Below are positions 11,910 through 22,814 of a stretch of DNA of 39,368 bases, one piece after another. Source of the DNA: Actinomortierella ambigua (lineage: Eukaryota; Mortierellomycota; Mortierellomycetes; Mortierellales; Mortierellaceae). Numbering within the stretch: position 1 is the stretch's first letter; every line of letters starts with the position of its first letter. The position numbers were made by a program, and so were the translations under genes. The notes beneath the pieces are model-generated. The model had not been told where the DNA came from and did no database searches. It saw only the letters and a list, made by a program, of their open reading frames with translations. The stretch spans positions 1 to 39,368 of the forward strand of contig JAAAJB010000334.1 of assembly GCA_016098155.1 (NCBI GenBank), given 5' to 3'.

Positions 11910-12654
11910 TTCTATCAAAAAGGGCGCGAGGGAAAAATAGTGGATCGCCGAGTTAGACAAAACGGTTCGCTTCCGGTATGTTGTTGCCCGAGTGGAACTG
12001 ATGCCCTCCTGCACGCCTCTCATCCTTCTTTGCTCCTGCCACCACCACCCCTGATCCAGTCCGTCTCACTCGCTTGCTTGCTGCGTTCCAAAGACCTCTG
12101 TAGCGTGTAGCAAAAGGCTTGCTCCAAAGGAAAGGGGGTTGGGGTTGGGTTGGGTTCGCATCAACACGAGATCACGGTGTGATGTCAAAAGTTTTCAGAC
12201 AAATCCGCCCTCCGCACCAACAGTTGCAAGCGAGCGGTTGGACATGGTTCCTGGATGATTTTCGCATAGCGATGGCGATATGGCGATAGAGACAAGGGTG
12301 GATATCGCAACGGATGGATCGATAAGGCAGCGGATGCATCCCACCCTCTGCGAAAAAATCAACAGTCGTTCAGCTCACATACGAGAAATTCAAGAGAAGG
12401 ATTAAAGTGTTCCAAGGAGCCGCCTCCTTTTATTTCAAAGATTAAGGGCTGTCTCACCGACGGAGTTGGAGGGTTGCCACCAACTTTTTTTTTTTTGTTA
12501 TTTCTATCTCTCCATGGTCACTTTGACAAACACTCGTCTCGTAGGCCTGTTTATTAAGAAAGCCACATCATGGCATACACGTACGACTCCATTATAAAGA
12601 CAGACTTGGCTCCAAATATTTTGACAATCGGCAGTTTTATTCAAGGAAACGACA
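11910..12654. other. RPS5 upstream region and WRAP53 3' flank
   Basis: The 745 bases between the RPS5 start codon and the WRAP53 stop hold the likely RPS5 promoter (read on the minus strand). The G-rich tract at 12134-12154 is listed separately. No gene is supported here; short frames at 11616-12110 run antisense to RPS5 exon 1 and its leader. Confidence 0.55.
12134..12154 (+). promoter_or_regulatory. Telomere-like G-tract / G-quadruplex motif upstream of RPS5
   Basis: Four G runs (G5, G4, G3, G3) separated by TT fit the classic G4 pattern of four runs of at least three G with short loops. It lies about 225 bases upstream of the RPS5 ATG, on the template strand. The GGGTT unit resembles telomeric repeats. 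A regulatory role, such as binding by a Myb-type telomere-repeat factor, is inference. Confidence 0.45.
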
Positions 12655-15007
12655 TTATAGAGGTGGGTCTGTTCCATCGCATGAAGTAGGCCCTCCTATG
12701 TGAGATGCCTGCACAATCAACTCGCCAGGTGTGACTGAGATAGAGGACTCCTCTGCCATGATTGTAGACGTAGGTTCGATATCGTGCTCTGTAGGAAGAA
12801 CCCATCGCTGACCATCGACATACCAAACTTGTTGACCGGGCAGAGACCACATTCGCAAAGAGTTGTCGATCTGCTCCTCTTCTTTGGCAACATCATTTGC
12901 TGCTTGATCACGTTTGCCACCTCTGGTCGAGTTTTCACTCTCGCTCTCGTAGTCACTATCAGAGTCAGTATCCGAGAGCGAGGTATTTTGAAGCCGGTAC
13001 TTTCGCTGGCCTGAAGATGTGGCTAGAATAGGATACACTGGATTGAACGCTGCCGCGGAGACAATGTCTAGGTTTCAAGGCGTGAAGAGAGAGAGAGAGA
13101 ATCGCGTCAGATGCAATCTTACCTCCAACACCATTGAATTTTTTTTTTGTTTGACTGGTTGTTTTTACCTTCATGTGCAGAAAAAGAATACCGTACTCGA
13201 CTCGCTACTTCACCACCATGGTCATCCTCTTCCTCTCCACTCTTGGCTTGACGCTCCCTCTCAGGATCGGAAAGATCAAAGAACGACACGCCCCCGAACG
13301 CATCGCCCGTGGTAAGGTACCGTCCATCGGGCGAGATGTCAAACGCGATCCGCTGGTTGGTCGTCACGCCCGGCCGCTCCAGCCAGAACAAGACCTCGGC
13401 CGTGTTCCGGACATCCCAGCATCGGATCCAGGGGTCTTGTCTCGACGCCGAATACAGATACTGACCGTCTGGCGAGAACTGGAGCTGAGTGATCCCACCC
13501 AAGGGTGTGGGCGATGATGTTGATTTGTATTTCTTCTTGCGTCCGTATTGGTCGCGGTCCTTGAGCAACAGCTCTAGACGGTCTGTCTTACTGTCGTAGA
13601 GACCAATAGACCTTTGGTATGATCCTGCCGCATAGAGCCCCGAGCCATCGGGACTGAAAGTCAAGCATGAAATAACGCCCTTTTGCCCCTTCTTGCTCTT
13701 CCGTGTCGGCGTCGTCGGCCGTTTGGTCGAGTCGCGCCCAGGCCGCGTTGTGTCAAAGATCTCAATCATGTTGTTTAGTCCACAGTAGATTCTAAAACGT
13801 ATTAAAAAAAAAAAAAAAAAGCGGCATCACAGTCCAGAAACGGTAAGGGTAAGCCTCTAGACCACCTTTGAATCGTTCATTCGATCCTCCTCTCCCCATC
13901 GATTGTAACATACTTTGATCCGTCGAGGTTGAAGCAGAGAGAGGTGGGCGCCTTATTTACTTCACAGTGATCCACGACTGTATAGGAGCATCGAATCTAT
14001 GGCGAATCCACAGAAACCAGACAGGTACGCGTTAAGAATGCATTGTATACATTGCCGGTACTAAAAGCCTTTTTTTTCTATTCCTTTCCCTTCTTTTCAG
14101 GCCTAACGCACGACGATCGGCTTACCTCTCCTGTATAGGCATCCCAGAGATGAACAGGGTGATCACGGCTTGACGATAGAAAGCAGCATGATGCAGGGTC
14201 TTGTGTCGTCATTGCTGGGTACCAGCACATGTCATAGATCACCTCGCCTTCGCGAACAACCACGCCTGCCTCCAGAAGCAAAGACTCTGAACTGGTTTCT
14301 ACAGATCCATTCTCCGGTACACTCGGTCTATTGATGAGAAATGAAAAATGGGAGATATCACCGTTAGAACCCCATCGCCACTTTTGTTGCTGTTGATGTT
14401 ATCAATTCTGAAAACATCAATGATGATCTTACAGTGCAAATATCCGGAGATAGTTATCGTTCGATGCGGACAACAGACAGCTGCCATCAGGCGACCTATG
14501 GGATTCCGCAATAGAAAAGACATGAATAGGACGCACTTTTCAGTCTGGAGAGAGAAACAAGACCAAAGTATAGGTCAACTGGCTTCTTTACCATTTCAGA
14601 GACTTGAAAAAGTTGTTTTCGTGTGCGTTTGTCATTTTGCCATCATCCTTGACGCCTATCCGTAGTCGTGCTTGGCCAACAGTGCTGTTGAATGTGTCCT
14701 GCGTGGATGACAGGATGCTGGGTCGAGTAGGCGAAGCGGTGGCACCATCAGAGGCACCTAGACTCTCGATATCATACTCGACTACCATGTACGACTGGGT
14801 TGTTTGATGCCATTCAGCGTCTGTCGTGTTGGTGGTGGCGTCGAGTGAATCTTGGCCCAGATCCACCATGGCAGCATCCTCCTGTACTGGCGGTGCTGGC
14901 GGTGCATGTGCCATATAATCCTGGACGAGCGCAGTAAACTCGTCATCCGGTTGACCATTGGTTGGTGCCTGCGGCACCAAGGTCTCCTCGACTTGATCCA
15001 GGTCCAT
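12655..15007 (-). CDS. WRAP53: WRAP53/TCAB1-like WD40 protein (six exons; apparent frameshift in exon 3)
   Basis: Minus-strand exons: 15007-14592, 14495-14433, 14328-14126, 13996-13914, 13791-13169, 13067-12655; about 599 residues if one extra base in exon 3 is ignored. Landmarks typical of TCAB1: NNFFKSLKWSPDGSCLLSAS, EGEVIYDMCWYPAM, SSSRDHPVHLWDAYTGE, YCGLNNMIEIFDTTRPGRD, GVISCLTFSPDGSGLYAAGS, DPWIRCWDVRNT, TTNQRIAFDISPDGRYLTTG and AAAFNPVYPILATSSGQR. The animal protein binds the CAB box of scaRNAs and telomerase RNA and brings them to Cajal bodies. In exon 3 the acceptor CAATAG|A follows a good branch site (TTCTAAC) and reads in frame until a T4 run (14283-14280, minus), after which the conserved frame is shifted by one. 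This is either an assembly error or a real lesion. An acidic linker lies near the C-terminus. Confidence 0.85.
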
Positions 15008-15372
15008 GCAGGAGCGAAGGGTAATATGGGAACAAATAAAAAAAAAGGGAACAAGAAGCTTGGTTCCCACTGCCCCTTTCGACTTGCGGACAAAATTGTA
15101 CTGGAAGGGTACGAGACAAGGAACTTGGCGATAGAGACTCTTTCTCTTCTTCTTCTCTCTCTCACATACACACTCTATAGCTTTAACGGGAACCTTTGGC
15201 CCAGAGGAATGTAATCTGGGATGTACCGAATCAATGCATGGTTCGACAAATGCAGTTTTGTGTGACAGCTTGTTCGGTCCTTTTTGAGACCGCCCGTATC
15301 CCCCTTTACCGAACTTCTTTCTTCAGCTTTGCCACACCTCACCAACCTTACTTACACTTCAGCCGTTTTTTC
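15008..15372. promoter_or_regulatory. Divergent promoter spacer WRAP53 / LAMTOR5
   Basis: The 365 bases between the two opposed start codons must hold both leaders. A CT-rich block (15139-15172) faces the WRAP53 side and a CT-rich block (15297-15371) leads into the LAMTOR5 ATG. No TATA box is clear. Shared regulation is inference. Confidence 0.5.
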
Positions 15373-16324
15373 ATGGAAACAGGCATCAACAACATCCTCA
15401 ACAAGCTGTAAGGCTCACCATTGCCGCCTTTGCTGCACCCTATACTACACAAACACCGCGCCCCTCTGTTGTCTCTCATACAGACCACAACTGCCATGTG
15501 TTCGTGTGACACACATCACTCATCGCCATTCTCACTTTTTTTTCTGGCTTTTTGGGGGGGGGGGGGGGGGGGGGGGGGGTTTCTCTCTTGCTGCTAGCTT
15601 GNNNNNNNNNNGGTGGGGCCCCCCCCCCTCCCTTCTTTTTTCCTTTTTCTTCTTCTGGGGGTGTGGGGGGGGGGGGGGGGGGGGGGGGGTGTGTCCACTT
15701 GCTTAGGTCTGAGACGGAGGGCGTCACCGGCGTCTTGATTGCCGACGAGCACGGTCTCTGCCTTGGAGGTATGTCCACCCTATTCCAAGGACGATAGCAA
15801 CCATCATGGCCCTCGCATTTTTCTATTTTATTTTATTTTTCGTGGATCTATAGGAGAAGCATTCCCACATACACGCGCCTCTTTTTTTTTTTTTTTATGA
15901 CAAACTCCAACAAGAGACATCTACGTTCTCATACCTCCCCTTCCCCCCCCCCTTTTTTACATCTTTTTTTTTGTATGTTTGCTCACGCGCACCTTTCTCT
16001 TTCAGCTCGCGGGACAGCCAAAGCTTCGTCTGCAGGCTTTGTCTCATCCATTGCTGCACATGCCAAGGAGCTTCTCCAAGCCAAGCATGGTGACGGATCG
16101 GGTGACATACCTATCGATCCTCCTACTGTCTCTGTCGAATTTGGCAATAGGTAAAAATGCAACAACACAAACCTCGCTCCATGGCAAACGACATCATTAT
16201 CCTTTTTTTTTTCTAACGGAAGACCTTCTTCTTCTTCTTCGTTCGTTGACTTGAAACCTGTCGTAGCACAATATTGATCCGGAGCGAAGGAAACCACACG
16301 CTAGCGGTGTGGAAGAGCACGTAA
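15373..16324 (+). CDS. LAMTOR5: LAMTOR5-like Ragulator subunit (four small exons)
   Basis: Exons 15373-15407, 15707-15768, 16006-16150 and 16267-16324 join in frame (phases 2, 1, 2) to 99 residues; animal LAMTOR5 (HBXIP) is about 91. Key stretches are METGINNILNKL, GVTGVLIADEHGLCLG, ARGTAKASSAGFVSSIAAHA and NSTILIRSEGNHTLAVWKST, the roadblock-like fold pattern in the right order. The animal protein is part of Ragulator, the lysosomal scaffold that recruits Rag GTPases and TORC1; the same role at the vacuole is inferred. All splice sites are GT-AG. No exon encodes more than about 50 residues, so the gene is easily missed by ORF finding. Intron 1 contains an assembly gap and two poly-G runs. 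Confidence 0.87.
15554..15689. other. Assembly gap (10 N) flanked by two poly-G runs in LAMTOR5 intron 1
   Basis: G26 occupies 15554-15579, ten Ns occupy 15602-15611, a C run lies at about 15619-15628, and G25 occupies 15665-15689. Ten Ns look like a fixed-size placeholder, so the true length is unknown. The gap lies wholly within an intron and does not affect the coding model. Confidence 0.95.
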
Positions 16325-16504
16325 TCAGAGAGAACACAAGGAAGAGCAATACAGCAATTTGGAGGGCGTTTTTTTTTTCATGCATCGGATAATATGAAAG
16401 ACGAGATGTGATGTTGGAGATGTGAAGAATTGCTCTATTGCTACATAAAAAAGAGGGTGGTTTCTGTTGGTTGCAAAACTTGGGGGAAGGTAACAATTTC
16501 CTTC
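16325..16504. other. Short convergent spacer LAMTOR5 / HAUS6
   Basis: Only 180 bases separate the two stop codons, so the 3' UTRs probably overlap as antisense RNAs. The sequence is A/T-rich, with T10 near 16370-16379. No other feature was seen. Confidence 0.6.
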
Positions 16505-19500
16505 TCACAAAACCTCGTCGGGGTCGAGGCTTCCAGGCATTGGTTCATGGAGCAATCCATGCGTTTGGGTACTGTTGGCTCGGTCTGCTACTTCATCGTC
16601 GTCACTGTTGTACGACCATGGTTGGTCACTGCCATTCACGAGGTCAAACAAGCTCAGACTACCACCAAGATTATCCTCCTCTTCTTCTTCTTCCTGAGCA
16701 GCCTCAAACCCTTCGGCATAGGCAGCTTTGGAGCGATGGTTCCACGAGGACAAAGACGACTTTTCATCTCGCACGCCACTACTCTGTTGATGCCGGTCAC
16801 CGCTCGACCCAAAGATATTCTGAAGTGCCAAGTTGTAAATGGTTGGCTCGTCCGCTTCCTCGTCTTCCGCAGCCGTGGCCATTGCACTCGTCCCCGAAAA
16901 CATTCCACTACCACCACCTCCTCCTCCTCCTCCGCCTCTCGCTTGCTCAGGTTCAGCGAATCGATACGACGCTTGACTTGCCGTAGAAAGCCGACGCTGC
17001 GAATGACCGGTGCTGTTCATGAAGGGCTGGGCGGGCGGCAGTGGTCGTGGCCGTGATGGAGGAGGAGCCGTCTCGCGGCCTTGAATGGGCTTGCTCACCG
17101 ATGCACTCATCGATAGCTTGCGAGCCCGTTGGAAGAACGACGTGCCACTCGGGGGCACCAGGGTGGTGGACGCATTGGTCGACCTCGAGAACATCCGAGA
17201 TGACGATAACGATGATGACGAGTGGCCGGTGTCTTTCTGAAAAGTCGACTCACCCAACGGCCGGAAGGGACTGGAAAAACGCAATGGCGACACAGGGGAA
17301 GGACTGGATTCATCCATGTCCTGATCTCTCTCTGCTTCATCACCACCACTATCATCATCATCAACGGTCCCTCTTCTTCCTTCTCCCTCCTCCTTCTCCT
17401 CTTCCTCTTCGCCCACTTCTTCCACCGCCTCTTGAGACCCATCCTCCTCTGCATCATTCAATGGCACCACCATCTCCTGATACATCGACCCGCCACTGCT
17501 CATCGCAACAGTCGTCGTCATCGGTGTCGGTGTCGATCGCATCGCCATAGGCAAAGGCAAAGGTGCTCGCGGACCACTCGTCGCCGCCGCCGCGGTGGTT
17601 CCGATCCGCGATGATGACAGCTCCATCGACAGCGCTGCCATAGCCACCTCCCTCGCCGCGCGCCGCTTCGCCTTCTCAGCCCGTCGCTGTTTATCCATCT
17701 CGATCATCCTGGGCGAGCTAGGCTTCCAAGACGGTGGGCGACCCCACGGGTTGCTGCTCGGTGGAGGAGCTGGACGTGGCGGTTGCCGCCGTCGTGACGA
17801 GGCACCGCTGCTACCGATTCCCGGTAGCGCTGGTGGCCCCATCGTCGATCCTGAAGCCAACGAACTAAAGCTCATGCTGGACGAGCTTGACGGTGACGGC
17901 GACAACGAAGACAATGAGGAGGATGAGGTCGACCACGGCCCAGCGACGCTACCACGATGCACATGACTACCGTCTCGCTGCTGCTGCTGCCGATGCTGTC
18001 GCGCTGATACCGATGATGACGATGAAGGCCAAGACGATGAGGATGGTCCTGCCGCGGGTGCCGCTGCCCGCATACGCTCCATCGGCTCGAATTGGCTACT
18101 CGCCATCCGAGGAAGCGGGGGCTGCTTCTGTTGTTGTTGCTGTGGTTGAACTGCTACAGGCAGCACTCTTCCTAGCTCAGCCGACATGCTACCGAGAAGG
18201 ACGCTTTTAGCCGAGTCGGATTTCGATGACGAAGCGTACAGGCGATCGAGAATCGAGGACGGAACAGCTCTTTTGGTGGTTGCTGTGGTCCTGAACTGCT
18301 CTTGCTCCCCTTCCCTCTCTCCACCCCTTTCTCCCTCCAATGGGACTCCTATTGCTGCTGCTGCTGCTGCTGCTGCTGCTGTGGAACGTTGCTGTTGCTC
18401 AGATGGCCGATCGAGCCCCTGTAGCCCTTCCTGCGCCTTGCCAAAGCTTGGTCGCGATGCCTGCGAGCCCCGGAATGAGGGCTGGAATCTCGCAAAGACA
18501 GACGCCCCAAACTCTGGTCGTTTTGATCCTTTTGAGAAGAGAGCAGCCGCCGAGGCCTTGCCATGCTGTGTTGGTGGTGATGCCGGTACTGGTGCTGGTG
18601 ATGTCGGTGCTGGTGCTAAAGACACAACCTCTGCAGCAGGAGACTTTGGTGAGAACAACAACGGACGTACAGGTGACATGGGCGACGACGACCGGTCGTG
18701 CCGATCGTCCTTGCTACCTAATGGCGTGACCATGCCAAACAGTTTCCGCTGTTGCGGCGTATGCAACAGCATCAGCGGCATCGACCTTCCTCCTCCTCCC
18801 CCTGTCCCGTCCTTCGTCCTCCGAACCTTGGGCGTCGGTGCCCGTAGATCATCCAATGTTAGCAACTGCGAGCTTGGGACCGTGTACGACGAACCACGAC
18901 CACCACGGTGCCGTATGGGCGATTTCGCCAGCGCCACGGCCATTGGATCCGATACTCCTTCCTCTATTGTTGGCGGCTGTGTGTGAACCACCTCGTCTTG
19001 TGCTGATGATACTGTTCTGGCCCCTGCTCCTACCCCTGCCTTTGATCCTACTACCATCGCCACCGTCGAAGGATCCTCCAGCCTTACCGACCCCGGCACT
19101 GGTCCCTCAGGGATGTGTGAGGAGAGGCCCATGCCTGTCCGTCGGCGCTTCTTGGGCGTACCAAAAACATCTTGGTCGGCGAACCCTGGCTCGGACACCA
19201 GAGTCGGTGTCTTCTTGGAGGGCGAGGCCATTTGCCCCTGTGAGATCTCTGCATCGTCCTCGACACCATCCTGTTTCCCAACGAGTAACGGGCGGACGGG
19301 CGACAGGGATGACTGCTGTCGCTTGCGAGAGAGACTCCATCGCGGTGCGAATGAGGTCTGTGCTAGCGCGGTGGATTCTACTAGAGTACCCCCTCGCTGC
19401 ACTCCATATGGCGTCGTGGTCTCGCGTCTGGCCTCCTCTCTGCCCATGGCTGGGATATTATGGTGAGCTACTACAAGATCCGCTGCTACTGGACGTGCAC

Positions 19501-22355
19501 CCAAAGTCTGTGATGTCATGTTGGAAGGTGCTGTTGAGCGTGCAAAGAGACTGCCCATAATGGACTTGGTTGTGTGGGTGGCTGTGGTGGTGGTGGTGGC
19601 TGTGGTAGTTTTGGTCTCTGTCCTACCCTGAATGTCTCCCCTCATCGCCGTCATGGTCACTCTTGGGTCGGTCCAGACAGAAGGGGTTGATCGCACACCC
19701 GACTTGGCGTGGGCCATGGACATGGCCGGCAGTGGCCGATGTGTACGGATTGTAAACGCCGACTTTAGATCTGTTATTTTGGAGGTTACAAATGAATAAA
19801 TCAACATTAGGAATGCCATCAAAAAGCTAATAAACGGGTTTTCAACGGGAACCTTGAAACACACATGCAGACAAAAAAAAACAAAATGAGAGCGCCCATA
19901 CCTTGCTCACTCTGACCATCCAACAGCTGAGACAATCGAGCCGGTGTGCGCTGCTGTATCCGTGAATCGACAGCCTCTTGCATGGACTCGAGCATTCGGT
20001 GTTGGCGCACGGGCGAGGTTGCCTCCTCTTCCCGATTGCCGTTGCCCGATCCCAGACCCAGCAAGAGTTTGAAATCGTCCTCCGTCCGGGCTCCTCTATC
20101 CAGAGGCCGAAACGACCCAGCACTCGCAACCTCGGTGCTGGGCAGCGAATCCAGTAGTCTCCTGAATGGTCTCCTCGATAGTTCTCGCTCCCTAGTGATG
20201 CGCAGAGAGGGGGGTGGGAGTTATATTCCATGAATAAATCAGTGAGTATTCATGGGTCGATTTCGTTTCCAAAAGTCCCTGAAAGACAAAATCACCCGCG
20301 TTTTCTTTTCCCAGCTCATGCACTGTGCATACTTTTGATGACACTCTTCTCGGGACTTGGCTTCTCGCCGCCTCCTGTCCAGTGTTTTCTTGAGCGATCG
20401 AAGCTCCTCGAGCGAGTCATTTGCTTTGGAAGATCCTGTCAAGTCTAGTCCGAATAAAACTTCGGCGTCATGCTCCTATAATGAAGAAAATAGGTAAAAG
20501 GAGAACGGTCAGTGTGCTCCCAGAAAAGAAAAGAATAACGAAAGGGCAACAACTGCTTGGCTTGGATGGCCTTCTCAGGCGAAGATGTCCCTCGAGTCTC
20601 TTACTTGATTCTCCTTCTGGATTGAATTTTGTGCTCTTTCAATGGTCGGCAGCCAAAGAGTCTCCAGCCGCTTGAATAAATGATCCACTTGATCTTTCCT
20701 GGGCGACTGCTCCATTAATGTCGTCTCTGGTAAATGTTTTTGGATGAGTCGACGCCTCTGAGCATGCATCTCGTTCTAAGATGAAATATCAGAAAGCCCA
20801 GAGCAATTGAGGGGGGAAGGAGGGAACATGTTAGTCGCACCTCACACTCTGATAAAGACGGGAACAAAAACACGCATTATCCAGTTTCAAACAACTATAA
20901 AAAGACCAGTACCATGTCACTGTAAAGTTGCTCCATGGCGGATGCAATTTCCAAAGCTTTGGAATTCCACTGTTGACATTGACTTGACTGTCGTTCGTTT
21001 TCCTCTGCATATCGGCTAGAGAGCTGCTGCACCTCTTGCTGAAGCTGCCTGCCCATCGTGTCCAGTTCGGCCTTGGACGTCGGGTGGGCTGTGAGGAGAT
21101 CCATCGTACGTTTGGACGACCAAGTGGATGAAGTCGAGGCTGTAGTAGTGGTGGTGGCAGTGGTAGTGGACGCTGGCTGATTCTTCTCAAACTGTCGCTG
21201 AAGGTTGACCCAGAGCACAAAAGTGGACAGGACAAGGATAATCTGCTCAATCCGCTCGCCTGTCGATTCGTCCAGGTAGCTCCGCCGAATGGTCGCCATC
21301 ACATCCATGCCATTGATGCACAATCGACTCCAAAGTAGCCCGGACGCGTTGGCGAAGGTCGACCCTCCCAGCTCTGTGTTTTCGTTGGTGGGTCGTACTG
21401 TCAAGACTCCAGGGACCACTGATGATGACGATGATGAGAATGAGGTTGCTGTTGTTGTTGCTATTGTTGACGATGATGATGATGGCGCTGGTGGTGCGGA
21501 TGTCGTACTAGCAGACGGCTGTTTGTGCTGCTGCAGAGTCGGCGAATTCAGACCGCCACTCCCAACGCCACCATGCCCAACCGCAAAGCAGCCTTCCTTA
21601 CGGAGCTCATCCAACCACTTGAACACCACGTTTCGAAACTCGCGCGCGTCGTGCCGGTCCATGATCGGCCAACACCCTTTGCACCGCTCGCGACACTGCA
21701 GTGGATCCAGCTTGTCCAACAAGAACCAGAGCACAAACTCGAGCGCCTTGGTCGATTGGTTGCTCCGTGCAAACATGTCTCGGCTCACTGTCAGTGGACG
21801 CGCCTTGGGTGTTGCCGTCGACATGCCCAGAAGAGACGGATGAGGATGAGGATGAGGATTAGGGTGACGACGACCACCACCAACCGTTGTGTTGGCTCCG
21901 CCTAACGCGGCAGTGCTGAAGGTGGGGTCAATCGTGACATGATCGACCGACTGTGGATGTTGGAAAGGTTGGATGACGATGGATCCCGACGATGACAAGG
22001 GTGGTTGGTCCGGGGTGACGAGGCTGCTGCTATCCCCATAGCTATCGATGCCTAGAAGAATGAGATTGGTGAAAAAGGTCGACCGCACTCGCTCGGTCGA
22101 CGCCATCTTGGACATGAGGGGCGGTGCGGGCGTCCCTCCGCCGTGTCCTGGCTTGGAGGACCCTGTGAACGACGACGACGACGATGACGACGGCTGTGAA
22201 GTGACTGTTGCCGGCCTGCGAGGATAGAGAAGGTCTGCCATGGTCAGACCTTGACGATTGCCACCAGCGTTGTGCGCAATGTGGTGGTTGGAGTTTAGGT
22301 ATGCCGAACCATGGTCCTGCGGGGTGGTGGGGTGGTGGTGGTGGTGCCTGAGCAT
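16505..22355 (-). CDS. HAUS6: HAUS6-like augmin subunit with very long disordered C-terminus
   Basis: Minus-strand exons 22355-20913, 20775-20605, 20475-20333, 20191-19902 and 19770-16505 join to about 1770 residues (human HAUS6 about 955). The N-terminal HAUS6 domain is clear: FFTNLILLGIDS, then KALEFVLWFLLDKLDP, CKGCWPIMDRHDAREFRNVV and FKWLDELRKEG (about residues 200-255), and GLLWSRLCINGMDVMA. Exons 2-4 are charged and helical (ERAQNSIQKENQ, ECHQKERELSRRPFRRLL). Exon 5 encodes ~1090 Ser/Pro/Arg/Gln-rich residues with Ala and Gln homopolymers and an acidic Glu block. Augmin recruits gamma-tubulin to spindle microtubules to branch new ones; HAUS6 contacts the gamma-tubulin complex in animals. 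The start is the first ATG in frame; an internal Met near 22236 (MADLLYP) is an alternative. Confidence 0.82.
18349..18383. repeat. (CTG)n/(CAG)n trinucleotide tract inside HAUS6
   Basis: About eleven tandem triplets (TGC/CTG on plus) lie in HAUS6 exon 5. In the coding frame of the minus strand they give a run of nine to ten alanines. Such tracts change length by slippage. Confidence 0.9.
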
Positions 22356-22814
22356 GCCCTCCTTTCTGAAGCCCTGCACGATGGCTATGGCGGGGGATGG
22401 AAATGAAAACCAAGGATGCTGATCCTGTTGGGCAATGGCCTCTCTCCCGACGCGTCAGTCGCCAAATGAAATGTAAAGGAAAGGAATCGACTGGACGATG
22501 AATGAATGTCAACTTGCCCCTGAAGAGTGGAGAAGTAAAGTCCAAATTTGGTGGCTGAAAAAAAGGGTCGATAATCGATATGATATGATATAAAAGACAA
22601 CTCTCTGGCCCAATGCTATGCAATAGTTGGTTATTCAATGACGATGTGTGAATAGCAAAAAGAGAAAACAAGAAAAAAATAGAGGTTGGAAGAGAGAGAA
22701 AGAGGGATAGAGGCTAAAAGGAAATAAAGACAAGTAAAAAAAAGAAAAAAAGAAAAACTACAAAGTGACAAAAAAGGTTGTTTGCGGCTATGAATATAGA
22801 CTGTGCTTTTTCCT
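22356..22814. other. Spacer between HAUS6 start and CCT5 stop
   Basis: Both flanking genes are on the minus strand, so this holds the CCT5 3' UTR (A-rich on plus, 22660-22780) and the HAUS6 promoter and leader. No gene or RNA was recognised. Confidence 0.55.

Noticed and set aside
15235..15255. B-box-like GGTTCGA, as in a tRNA gene
   Set aside because: The rest of the B box does not match and no cloverleaf or A box can be built; other GGTTCGA hits in the window fail likewise.
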